A stretch of 64,000 nucleotides of DNA from Engraulis encrasicolus (Eukaryota > Chordata > Actinopteri > Clupeiformes > Engraulidae), in NCBI RefSeq assembly GCF_034702125.1, contig NC_085876.1, positions 8,215,364-8,279,363 on the forward strand, given 5' to 3'. This document shows positions 54,585 through 64,000 of the stretch, piece by piece. Position 1 is the first letter of the stretch; each line of letters starts with the position of its first letter. Under the pieces are notes generated by a model, which saw only the letters and a list, made by a program, of their open reading frames with translations, was not told the origin of the DNA and made no database searches. The translations under genes were made by a program, and so were the position numbers.

Positions 54585-55035
54585 GCCATGACCGTGTCAT
54601 AAGTGTCGTGACGCAGTCATAGACGTGTCATAAACGTGTCATAAACATTGTTTTGACATTTCACCTGATGAAGACCTTACATGTCGAAATGTTGCGCCCA
54701 CTTTTCACTTATCAAATCACGATGAAGGAGCTTTTGTGGTGTGTGGAGATTTCCTCTTTTTTCATGCGTGTTGTTTTGTATCCGGCAACCACGGCAATTG
54801 CTTTTTTGGGATGTGCGTACATCGCACAACTTTTTGCGTGTCATAAACATTGTAAGTGTCATGAATATTTTATGACCGTTGTCATGAAGTGACATTCGGT
54901 AAAGTTACTGTACATGGTACAGACCGCTCAATCAATGGCAACTCTCAGGATCACAAAACGTTTGACATTGACATAATATTTTTGACCCGGTCATGACACT
55001 GTCATGTCCTGCATAGGATGCCGGCGTCAAGTAAA
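54585..55035. repeat. GTCATAA/GTCATGA-iterated dispersed element with an insertion
   Basis: GTGTCATAA, GTCATGA or close variants occur about a dozen times in two clusters (54586-54655 and 54836-55010). They are separated by 'CCTGATGAAGACCTTACATG-TCGAAATGTTGCG', a word typical of retroelement 3' regions in fish. The left cluster's GTGTCATAAACATTG is repeated at 54838, suggesting an insertion with a long duplicated flank. Confidence 0.5.
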
Positions 55036-56961
55036 GTCTTACTCAATTTTCCTATAGCATGTGTGTACAATTGTCACACATCAACAGTAAATCCCAAACA
55101 CTGAACCCCATATTAGCATTGTATTGCCCCAATCGACTGGATGACAAAGCCTGAGCCAAGACTCATGCATTTGTTTACATCTCCTGTACATGTGATTTCC
55201 TTACACAGTAAGATGGTCGAGTGACTTTGCTTTGATAGGAGATGAACCAAATCGATAGAGGACTATCATTTACAATGGACCGTCAGGCTTCTCAACACTG
55301 CCTGGTGGTGACTCGATGATGAATCATATTTAAACGTGCAAAACTGGAAGGCTGCACAATTGTCTCCCTGCTGTTACAAACGGACAAATGCCATCATTGA
55401 CGCAAGTAGCAGGCTATTTACTGTAAATTGATTAGTGTTATTTACGCAATTGTGCTTCACAAATTCAATTTTCTATAAATACGACACGGCGGATGCGCTG
55501 CTCACTCAGACACACAAAGCGAAACAGTCAAGTCGTCAGTATGGGAACGTTGAAAAGATAATCGCACCACCATGCAACCAATAAGATGTTATAATGTGTC
55601 ACTGGAACAGAATGGTCTCTGTCTCTTTGTCAGCTGCTGAGGCAGTAGAACAGAGCATCTCTTACTGTACTCTAGCTTACTGTACTCTAGGGAGAGGGAG
55701 AGAGAGACAGAGGCCTGCCTTCCTCTGCTGGAATGATAATTGCATCACATATAATGGCATATGGCTCACGCTGCGCACAAGCACACAATATTAGATTTCC
55801 AAAAATGGCCTACTGTGAGCAGATGAAAGCGGAAGATCGTAGATGTATGCAGCCAGAAAAAGAGCGTTGTATAGAAGGCTTTAAAGAGAAACTAGTCTCT
55901 GAATATGTGAACATGATAGGAGTGTCTTTTTCAATAGTGCCGCGCCACATCCCCATTCAGCTTTCTTCACCTGCTCCTGGTGCACATTGGAATGATTGTA
56001 ATTCCATGTTGTGCTGCACATCAGAGATGAAAAGCCCTCCAAGAAGATTTCCCTTGTCTCCAGAAACGCACAGAAGCCAAATGAGAACCAGATGACCTGC
56101 TGTGCATGAGATAAGGGCGTGTTGTCTGAACTGCAGAGCTGTGTCTCAGGATTGTACACGGGAGAACAGGGATGCAACAGTATTTTCATTGTATCCGTAT
56201 CCGTGTTTGCCCTGGGTCATTCAGAATCCTGCTAGGTGTATGAAATGGATCCTTTAAAAAAAAAAATAGTCCTGCCTGAGTAAACATTTTGCTTGAAGAA
56301 TCTGCTTCCGATGGGTCAAAATGATTGACAAGTTTGATGATCGAATGATTGATGATCGTTTATTTCATTCAGTTGGTTGTTTTTTATTCTTACACATCCG
56401 TGGGCCAAAAACCGTGAACCGTCCATGGGCTCAATGTACCTTTTGCATTCCAAGAGCATACACATATAGCAATAGACCAGCAGGTCTTACTTTTTTATAA
56501 AGTAAATGATCATCATAGCATCATTATGATGTTGCTGACCTTGCTATGCATCACTGAATAAATTTGACAGTAAGCCATTACACACTGTCAGTCTGAAGAG
56601 ATACAGAGGATACAGGATGAGATTTTGGACAGATCTACAAGATAACAGCTGTTTGTGAGCGGTATCAACATCGCAAAGGAAATGAAAATTGATCCGTATG
56701 TCAATTCACAAGCAGGTTTCTCCTTGAAGTACTCTATAGGTGTGTGTGTGTGTGTGTGTGTGTTAGTTTATGTAATGCCCATGTGTGTTTAAAGACAAGG
56801 TTTTCCTTCACACTTCAGTCTATGCAAATTACATTATCCGATTGATTGAGTGGATATGATCTTGGGTTCTGCCAGTCAGTGTGTCCTGATATCATTGATC
56901 GCTCAATAGCCCAGGCCCTGTTTTTATTGCAGATATGATGGAGCAATATCCTCTTAAAAGA

Positions 56962-57150
56962 TGCCAAGGCCGTGGCGCTAAAGGAAGGGCACTCGTCTGC
57001 TATGCGGCTGACCCGGGTTCGATTCTGGCCCGAGTCCTTTGCCAGCCCTTCCAGTCTCTCTCTCCCAACTCGCTTCCTGTCTCTCCTCCACTATCCTGTC
57101 TCGTAAAAATCAATAAATGCTTGAAAAGCCCCAAAAAATACTTAAAAAGA
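56962..57150 (+). mobile_element. tRNA-derived SINE, plus strand
   Basis: GCCGTGGCGCTAAAGGAAGG (A-box region), GGTTCGATTCTGG (B box), 'GAGTCCTTTGCCAGCCCTTC', 'CTCTCTCTCCCAACTCGCTT-CCTGTCTCTCCTCCACT' and the tail AAAAGCCCCAAAAAATACTT. Full-length member of the same family as 19878 and 46404. Confidence 0.85.
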
Positions 57151-57468
57151 AATGTCAAGATGGCAAGCTGAAATGGCATTTAACCATTGTGCTGCCAAAT
57201 GCAAGAACCAGCTTTTGGTCGAAATTAGAACGGCCCCAGCAATCATGTGCCTTTGAATGTATAGTTAAAAATGAACTGTACAATTTATTTTCTTTAGATA
57301 ATAATATCCATATCCATCTAAATCTTTTTTTCTCAAGCACATCAAATAACATCAGAGTATGATAATGTACTGTAGGCTGGCTACAAATACTTTTGATTTG
57401 ATTGTTATTTTGGTTGAATATGCCATCTAATGAGACAGGGTTAATATAGTGCAGGCTCAGGCTGAGTC

Positions 57469-57955
57469 AGTGCTGACTGATGCATATTAGTAGAAGTGTA
57501 TTGCCTTTGGGAAGTTCCTCTCCTGAGCTCAGTTCCTTGTGTTATTCAGGGGCATAGTCAAAGAGGCGCCATCATCATGAAATGACACAAAATGACACCC
57601 AGTTGGCACTACGTTAAACTTCGACGTTTAACACCCAGTTGACACTACAATAAGCCGGTTTCAGCACATTTTAGACAAACATATATATATATATATTTAT
57701 ATATATTTGCCCTGGTCAATTTCGTTCATTGCTCTGATGGCTGTTTCATTTTTTCTGTATGGTCAGGACCATACAGAAGTGGTTCCAAGGGGTAACTGCC
57801 TCACGGAATGACACCAAGTAACAATTTTTTCCAATAAGCCGTTTTCAGCAAATTTTCAGACACGTGTCTAGATTTGCCCTGGTCAATTGCATTAATAAGG
57901 TCAGTTGGACCCTCATGGAGCACATTATGTGACACATTAGTCATGAAGACACACA

Positions 57956-58009
<54 letters not shown>

Positions 58010-58258
58010 ACTGGACTGGTGATCTGGCATACAGGGAATTTCACGGTGGGTCGATAGTCTTCAGCGTTCCATACTGATGAGTTTTTTTCTCAGGCACTGG
58101 CATACAGTTTATGGGTTGGCAGCCCATTGCTCCATCTTCAGTATAGACAGTGGACCAAGTCAAGCAGGATGCACACACGCACGCACACACACACACCAAA
58201 CTCTACAACAGTCAACATTCTGATCTTTCAGTTTATTTCTTCATTTTCTAGTTTTTAG
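57469..58258. repeat. Direct duplication, copy 1
   Basis: Begins AGTGCTGACTGATGCATATT and ends TTCATTTTCTAGTTTTTA. Copy 2 lies at 58367-59054 with the same order of blocks, including the near-palindrome GTTAAACTTCGACGTTTAAC. Copy 1 additionally holds a CA microsatellite (57957-58007) and about 70 bp absent from copy 2. Confidence 0.88.
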
Positions 58259-58366
58259 GTATATATATATATAGATATAGATAACATACATTTTCGGAAA
58301 CTATGGCGGCCAAATTTAAACTATGGCGGTGCGCCATAGTTTCCTCAATGTATGGGGAACACTGAT

Positions 58367-59054
58367 AGTGCTGACTGATGCATATTAGTAGAAGTGCGTT
58401 GCCTTTGGGAAATTCCTCTACTGAGTTCAGTTCCTTGTGTTATTCAGGAGCATAGTCAAAGAGGCACCATCATCATGGAATGACATGAAATGACACCCAG
58501 TTGACACTACGTTAAACTTCGACGTTTAACACCCAGTTGACACTACAATAAGCCGGTTCCAGCACATTTTAGACAAACGTCTTGTATTTGCCCTGGTCAA
58601 TTTCATGAATTGCTCTGATGGTCGTTTCAGGGGTTTTTTTGCATCACAGTCGTGCACGTATAGAAGTGTCTCCAAGTGGTAACTGCATCACAGAATGTCA
58701 CAAAGTGATGTTTTTTTTCCAATAAGCCGGTTTCAGCAGATTTTCAGACTCACGTCTAGATTTGCCCTGGTCAATTTCGTTAATAAGGTCAGTTGGACCC
58801 TCATTAGACGGCACATTATGTGACACATTAGTCATGAAGACGCATACACAGGGCTGGACATCTGGCATACAGGGCATTTTCACAGTGGACCAAGTCAAGC
58901 AGGATATGCTAAGAAAGTGGCTTGCGAGGAGGTCAGTTGCAGCCAAAGATGCCCGGTGCATTTTTTTGTCCCAGTCCTACACACACACGCACATGCACAC
59001 CAAACTCTACAACAGTCATTCTTTCAGTTTATTTCTTCATTTTCTAGTTTTTAA
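58367..59054. repeat. Direct duplication, copy 2
   Basis: Same blocks as 57469-58258. On the minus strand both copies keep a similar peptide, 'FMTNVSHNV', then 'EGPTDLIN-IDQGKSR', then 'SENLLK-AYWKK'. In copy 2 this is preceded in frame by HRASLAATDLLASHFLSISC, which suggests a coding ancestor, probably of a mobile element. The protein is not one I can name. Confidence 0.85.
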
Positions 59055-59997
59055 ATACTGGGGTAGTTACAGCACTGTTTTGAGGCCATCCATTCCTACA
59101 GGTCATAAAGTGATCCTCACAAAGTGACCATTTCACCACTAAGGGATGCCACAGTTATTACACTCCTCTAGAACTGCCTAAGTTGCTTGTCTGTTTTTTT
59201 ACTTTTGTTGAGTTGGAGAAAACAGGAAAAAGGGTCATTTCACGTGAAATCAGACACTTTGGGACCCGACCGACACGGATTTCAATCATACTTGGTGTGC
59301 CTTTTCAGTAGCAAGGTAGCACCCCAGAACTGCATTGGTTTGAATCTGACACTAATATTAAGGGAGAAACAGACTAGGAAAGGTTCACATGTGAGGGTAG
59401 GACACTATACATTCAGCCTTGAATATATCAGTCAGTGTTAGTCACAAAAAGATGCCTGTGGTGTTGTTTGAAAGCTCTTTTCTTGCTCTACATATTACAC
59501 AATCACCTTGGAATACAACTACTCTCAGAATATGAATTATGATAAGTTGAAAAATTAAAGATTGAATATCTAAAAAACTTATATTTTAAAATGGCCAGTT
59601 CCTTGTCCAAACGTAGCCGGCAATGTCATGAGCAGCACCTAAAATGCTGGTGTTCGGGTTGTTATTCATTTTCAGAGATAATTTGACTCACATATATGGC
59701 GTCATACAGACCACTTTACTAATAATATGGTAAACATAGTAGCATCACATGACAAAAACAAAACAAAACAAAAATGGTCAGTGTCCATGGTCCCAGTTTC
59801 AGAAACTAAGGCAGATGTCCATTTATACACACCAAATGAGGATATGTGATTGTTTGAACATTCCTTCTCTGTGTACCTGTGCCATCTTCCCTTTACCGTA
59901 CTTTAAAGAGATAATCAATGGCTACACTCTCATTTTGTACTATACCAGTGCATTTGAAGCAGCAGCTGTGTCTTTTGTAGATAATGTATAAGTATGT

Positions 59998-60441
59998 CCC
60001 GTTGCAGTTACAGGTTCCACTACCAGAAGCACATCCTGATGATCCATGACAAGTCTATCTGGTCTGAAGGGAAAAGTGAAGGATGGAGATGGCCCATGAG
60101 GGATGCAGGAAGTTCAGTTTCACCTCTCCAGTGCTCGGCATACATTCCTCAGCACATGCTAGCCACCAGTTGCCATCATATACAGCTAACAACATACCCT
60201 TTGATGCTTGAAATGTAACACATTCCTTTACTGATCTCACTCTTTCAACTCTGCCTTCTCTGAATGCTGAAAATGGCCTAACTTCACTGTGTCCATTGAC
60301 AATGGGCAGAAGCTGTGTAGTTTTTGAGTACCTGAATAGTTCTTGGGCAGATTCAAACCTTTTCAACAGGTTCTCAGCTTCATGATGGTACATCTCTGTT
60401 GTGGCAAACTGGCAATGGATGTTCTTGACATTATCCTTGAC
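59998..60441 (-). pseudogene. Inverted second copy of the transposase-like C-terminus
   Basis: On the minus strand: MYHHEAENLLKRFESAQELF, RYSKTTQLLPIVNGHSEVRP, LAVYDGNWWLACAEECMPST and GEVKLNFLHPS, the same protein piece as at 60980-61330 on the plus strand. It keeps a longer uninterrupted frame (60055-60393) than the plus-strand copy, and then shifts frame near HPSWAI. It is part of the inverted arm, not an independent gene. Confidence 0.75.
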
Positions 60442-60499
60442 TGACTCCCTTGAACCAGGAACGTTTTTAAATCTATAGTTTTGTAATTCAAGATGCTAT

Positions 60500-61470
60500 T
60501 CAATCATTTCACTGGAACAACCAGTGCAGGCCACAATCCATCCATTTGTATGCTACTACCAAGATCAGTTGAAACTGGGGAAAAAAATCTGTTTTGTTGT
60601 TATTTCAGACTGCAACATTCATGATACAATTGCTGTACATCTGTTTCAGAAGCTCCTAATTCAGTTCCTCAGTGACACTTCATCACTGACAGAACGTCCA
60701 AAGAAGATCCTATATTTTTTTCTGATGGCTGTGCTGGGGCACAATATAGAAACCTCAAAAACACAACAAATTTGTGCCACCACGAGGCAGATTTTCACAT
60801 ACCTGCAGAGTGGCACTTTTTTGCCACATCACATGGCAAAGGTCCATGTGATGGCGTTGGAAGGACAGTTTAATGGCTTGCTGCACGAGCAAGTCTGCAA
60901 CGTCCTATTGACAATTAAATTGTAACGCCATACCAACTGTTTGAATTTGTCAAGGATAATGTCAAGAACATCCATTGCCAGTTTGCCACAACAGAGATGT
61001 ACCATCATGAAGCTGAGAACCTGTTGAAAAAGGTTTGAATCTGCAAGAACTATTCCAGGTACTCAAAAACTACACAGCTTCTGCCCATTGTCAATGGACA
61101 CAGTGGAAGTTAGGCCATTTTCAGCATTCAGAGAAGGCAGAGTTGAAAGAGTGAGCTCAGTAAAGGAATGTGTTACATTTTCAAGCATCAAAGGGTATGT
61201 TGTAGCTGTATATGATGGCAACAGGGTGGCTAGCATGTGCTGAGGAATGTATGCCGAGCACTGGAGAGGTGAAACTGAACTTCCTGCATCCTCATGGGCC
61301 ATCTCCATCCTTCACTTTTCCCTTCAGACCAGATAGACTTGTCATGGATCATCAGGATGTGCTTCTGGTAGTGGAACCTGTAACTGCAACGGGACGTACT
61401 TATACATTATCTACAAAAGACACAGCTGCTGCTTCAAATGCACTGGTAGAGTACAAAATGAGAGTGTAGC
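60500..61470 (+). pseudogene. Broken transposase-like gene relic (plus strand)
   Basis: Conceptual pieces in order: ATIHPFVCYYQDQLKLGK, then VVISDCNIHDTIAVHLFQ (60530-60660), then in another frame AEWHFFATSHGKGPCDGVGR (about 60800-60865) interrupted by a stop. Further on come FEFVKDNVKNIHCQFATTEM and a C-terminal piece YVVAVYDGN/GWLACAEECMPSTGEVKLNF (61200-61290) to an in-frame stop at 61467-61469. I have met the HPFV..SD..HDT and AEWHFFATSHGK.(P/A)CDGVGG motifs in teleost and invertebrate proteins of transposon type, but cannot give the family a secure name. Several frameshifts and stops show it is dead. Confidence 0.65.
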
Positions 61471-62525
61471 CATTGATTATCTCTTTAAAAGTACGGTAAA
61501 GGGAAGATGACACAGGTACACAGAGAAGGAATGTTCAAACATTCACATATCATCATTTGGTGTGTATAAATGGACATCTGCCTTAGTTTCTGAAACCTGG
61601 GACCATGGACACTGAATTTTTGTTTTGTTTTTGTTTTGTCATGTGATGCTACTATGGTATTACCATATTATTAGTAAGTGGTCTGTATGACGCCATATAT
61701 GTGAGTCAAATTATCTCTGAAATGAATAACAACCCGAACACCAGCATTTTAGGTGCTGCTCATGACATTGCCGGCTACGTTTGGACAAGGAACTGGCCAT
61801 TTTAAAATATGAGTTTTTTAGATATTCAATTTTTAATTTTTCAATTTTATCATAATCAGATTCTGAGAGTAGTTGTATTCCAAGGTGATTGTGTAATATG
61901 TAGAGCCAGAAAAGAGCTTTCAAACAACACCACAGGCATATTTTTGTGACTAACACTGACTGATATATTCAAGGCTGAATGTATAGTGTCCTACCCTCAC
62001 ATGTGAACCTTTCCTAGTCTGTTTCTCCCTTAATATTAGTGTCAGATTCAAACCAATGCAGTTCTGGGGTGCTACCTTGCTACTGAAAAGGCACAGCAAG
62101 TATGATTGAAATCCGTGTCGGTCGGGTCCCAAAGTGTCTGATTTCACGTGAAATGACCCAAAAGTAGATATTGTGATCGACGTGCTGCTTTTATGAGACC
62201 GTCTGGAATCCTGCAGCTGTAGCCCTGAATGCCCAGGTCTGCAGATGACCTTTCTGAGGTGTCAAGTCTCACATGTCGTACAGAACGCTTCCTCCATTTC
62301 CAACAAGTACCAAGTCTGTCCTATGGTGTAGAGCAGAAACGGTGTAGTGCCGGTTGTAACACTGAAGTGTGTAAGTGTTTCGAGACCAAGGTCGAGGCAG
62401 ACAGACAGACAGGCGGGGCAGAGATAAATGGAGAGCGAGAGAGAGTGGGAGACGAAGGGTGAAGATGAAGATGTTCTTGTTCACTGCAGAGCCTCCGTTT
62501 AAATCATTTAAAGCCAACCATCAGT

Positions 62526-62526
<1 letters not shown>

Positions 62527-62608
<82 letters not shown>
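62527..62608. repeat. (CT)n microsatellite
   Basis: 41 perfect CT units; sequence beyond to 64000 is unremarkable. Confidence 0.97.
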
Positions 62609-62610
<2 letters not shown>

Positions 62611-64000
62611 AGCGCACTGGAGAAAAGCAGGCTGTTTTTCTGCCAACTCTGTAGGGGAAAAAAAGAAATTGGATTTGTCCGAATATGAATCTGTATCTTG
62701 TAGATTTCAATTCCTTTCCGCTGTGCATAGCTGCTGGTGGTGAAGGAGGAACATGAATGTACGGCTTTGTCTCATCGCGGGACCTTCAGGAGCCTCTTTA
62801 CTTTGGTTTCATTTCAGGTCAACCCGGCCTCCACATAGTTACAGCATACACACAGTGGTATTTTAAAACAACCGTGTGTTTCCAATTTTGTGGTGGCAGT
62901 GCGGCAGCAAGTTTGCTTTCTCATTTTCGTTAGCAGTCCGCCAGTGTATTTCTGTAGAACCACAAGGCTCTCCCTCTCTCTCCCATTTCACTCCTTTTAC
63001 TTTTTTTTCTTTTCTTTTTAAAAGCAGTTTGTCTTTTCAGAGTTTGGTGGCGACTCTGGGAGAGCACAAAAGCATGTGTCCACACGAAAGGGGAGAAAAA
63101 GCCCTCTTGTCCCCACTGAGCGGCCATTAGGGGCGAGAGCAGAGCGTTGACCGCGGGCCAGGCCAGGCCAGTCCTTATCGCTCCTCGGCATCGGTGACTA
63201 AAGGCCCTAATGCTCCCGCAGACTCAATGGGAAGTACATCCATGCTGCCAAGGTTCTCAAAAGCCTTTCTCACAAGATTGGGAGGTGTTAGAACAGCACA
63301 GTCTGCTTGGCCCCATGTGGAGTTCTTTTCCCCCCGGGATGTTTTGTCATTATCCCACCATGATTTTTTTTGTAAAAATGCACACCCTCATAATGTGTTT
63401 TGAGAATGTGTTGTTTATTTGTTGCGACGATACAGTGTTTTTTTCTTTCTTTGGCTTTGGGCACCTTGAGGTTTTCGTGCCGTGTGTGTTGGTAATCTTT
63501 TGCATTTTGACTGAAAGTACTTGATTGGCTTAGCAAGGAAGAGTTAGTCAAACTCCCTTAAGTAATGTGGGAGCATAAATGTTTCAAAACTAGTCCACAG
63601 AAGGGAACTCTGAGAGAGAAAAAAAGGCAAGGCTTTTCCCCAGAAGTACTCTCTGTAAGTAACGGAAGTGATTGGATGCATCTGAATGGGAAAATTAATA
63701 GACACATTTCAGTTAGGGATTAGATTTATTGACTAGGGACAAACTCAAAATTGAGAATTTAGGATTAGGAAATGACTTGGTTATTTACGCCCCCTTGATA
63801 TTGGAATATGTGGTGTGGGACGTGTTATGGCGTTGCAGTGGAAGTGAAGAAAATCTTGACGGTGGTTTAGAGTGGCAGAGGGAGTTTGGCCTTGGTGGAA
63901 AGCAGTGCTGGGTGGATATATGGGGGTCGTGGCTTTGGTCAGTGGGAGGGCGAAGGGCTGGTGCCGGGGGTGATGGATGGTTTAAGTGGTTGGTTATGGG

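Larger units (their letters stand above)
59232..62159. mobile_element. Foldback DNA element 3 with ~1.21-kb inverted arms
   Basis: The left arm (59232-60441) is repeated in inverse at 60949-62159 with only scattered substitutions and very small indels, around a 507-bp spacer. Both ends read GGGTCATTTCACGTGAAATC, containing the palindrome ATTTCACGTGAAAT. Each arm includes the C-terminal part of the same transposase-like frame plus its downstream non-coding sequence. The element therefore looks like two right ends joined tail to tail, with the original left end missing. No clear target duplication (GAAAAA / AAAAGT flanks). Confidence 0.85.

Noticed and set aside
55733..56095. Plus-strand 120-codon open frame
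   Set aside because: No family resemblance, and in-frame flanks show no exon borders; treated as chance.

Overview
This is vertebrate, almost certainly teleost, genomic DNA. Intron-split genes have GT-AG borders, (CA)n/(TG)n and (TC)n/(GA)n microsatellites are unusually dense, and there are tRNA-derived SINEs, short hAT-type MITEs and other inverted-repeat DNA elements of kinds common in fish. I cannot assign the species from sequence alone.

Two genes are supported, both on the + strand. Bases 1-12618 hold the last eight coding exons of pum1 (Pumilio homolog 1). Together they encode about 368 C-terminal residues, including the complete eight-repeat PUM RNA-binding domain. All eight base-recognition motifs are intact, all exon phases fit, and the C-terminus reads ...[23 protein letters not shown]... 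and ends in PNGIM, as in PUM1 rather than PUM2. A long AU/U-rich 3' UTR follows, with several UGUANAU (Pumilio-site core) words. About 9 kb downstream, at 23351-23404, a CpG-rich region contains a first coding exon for an 18-residue signal peptide ending in a consensus donor. By synteny (PUM1 followed head-to-tail by SDC3 in human) and architecture (syndecan exon 1 encodes only the signal peptide, followed by a very long intron 1), this is best called sdc3. The remaining ~40.6 kb would then be its intron 1; I saw no further exon there.

The rest is repeats. The pum1 introns carry decayed partial copies of the neighbouring exon edges at four exon borders: the 3' end of exon C, the 3' end of exon E, and the 5' and 3' ends of exon G. 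In one case an 82-bp unit containing the exon tail and splice donor is tandemly repeated at least six times.

The sdc3 intron holds three large inverted-repeat elements whose termini all begin GGGT: 26692-32574 (5.9 kb), 38093-39909 (1.8 kb) and 59232-62159 (2.9 kb). The first two carry iterated internal words, CTCATTACCGMAAT (9 copies) and CATTCAGTGTAATG (9 copies), which share a CATT-N5/6-AATG layout. The first also contains ~1.6 kb of extremely A-rich, almost G-free DNA. The third is a foldback structure with ~1.21-kb near-identical arms around a 507-bp spacer, and carries a broken transposase-like reading frame. The best candidate for something little described is this set of GGGT-ended elements, together with the repeated exon-edge duplications in pum1.
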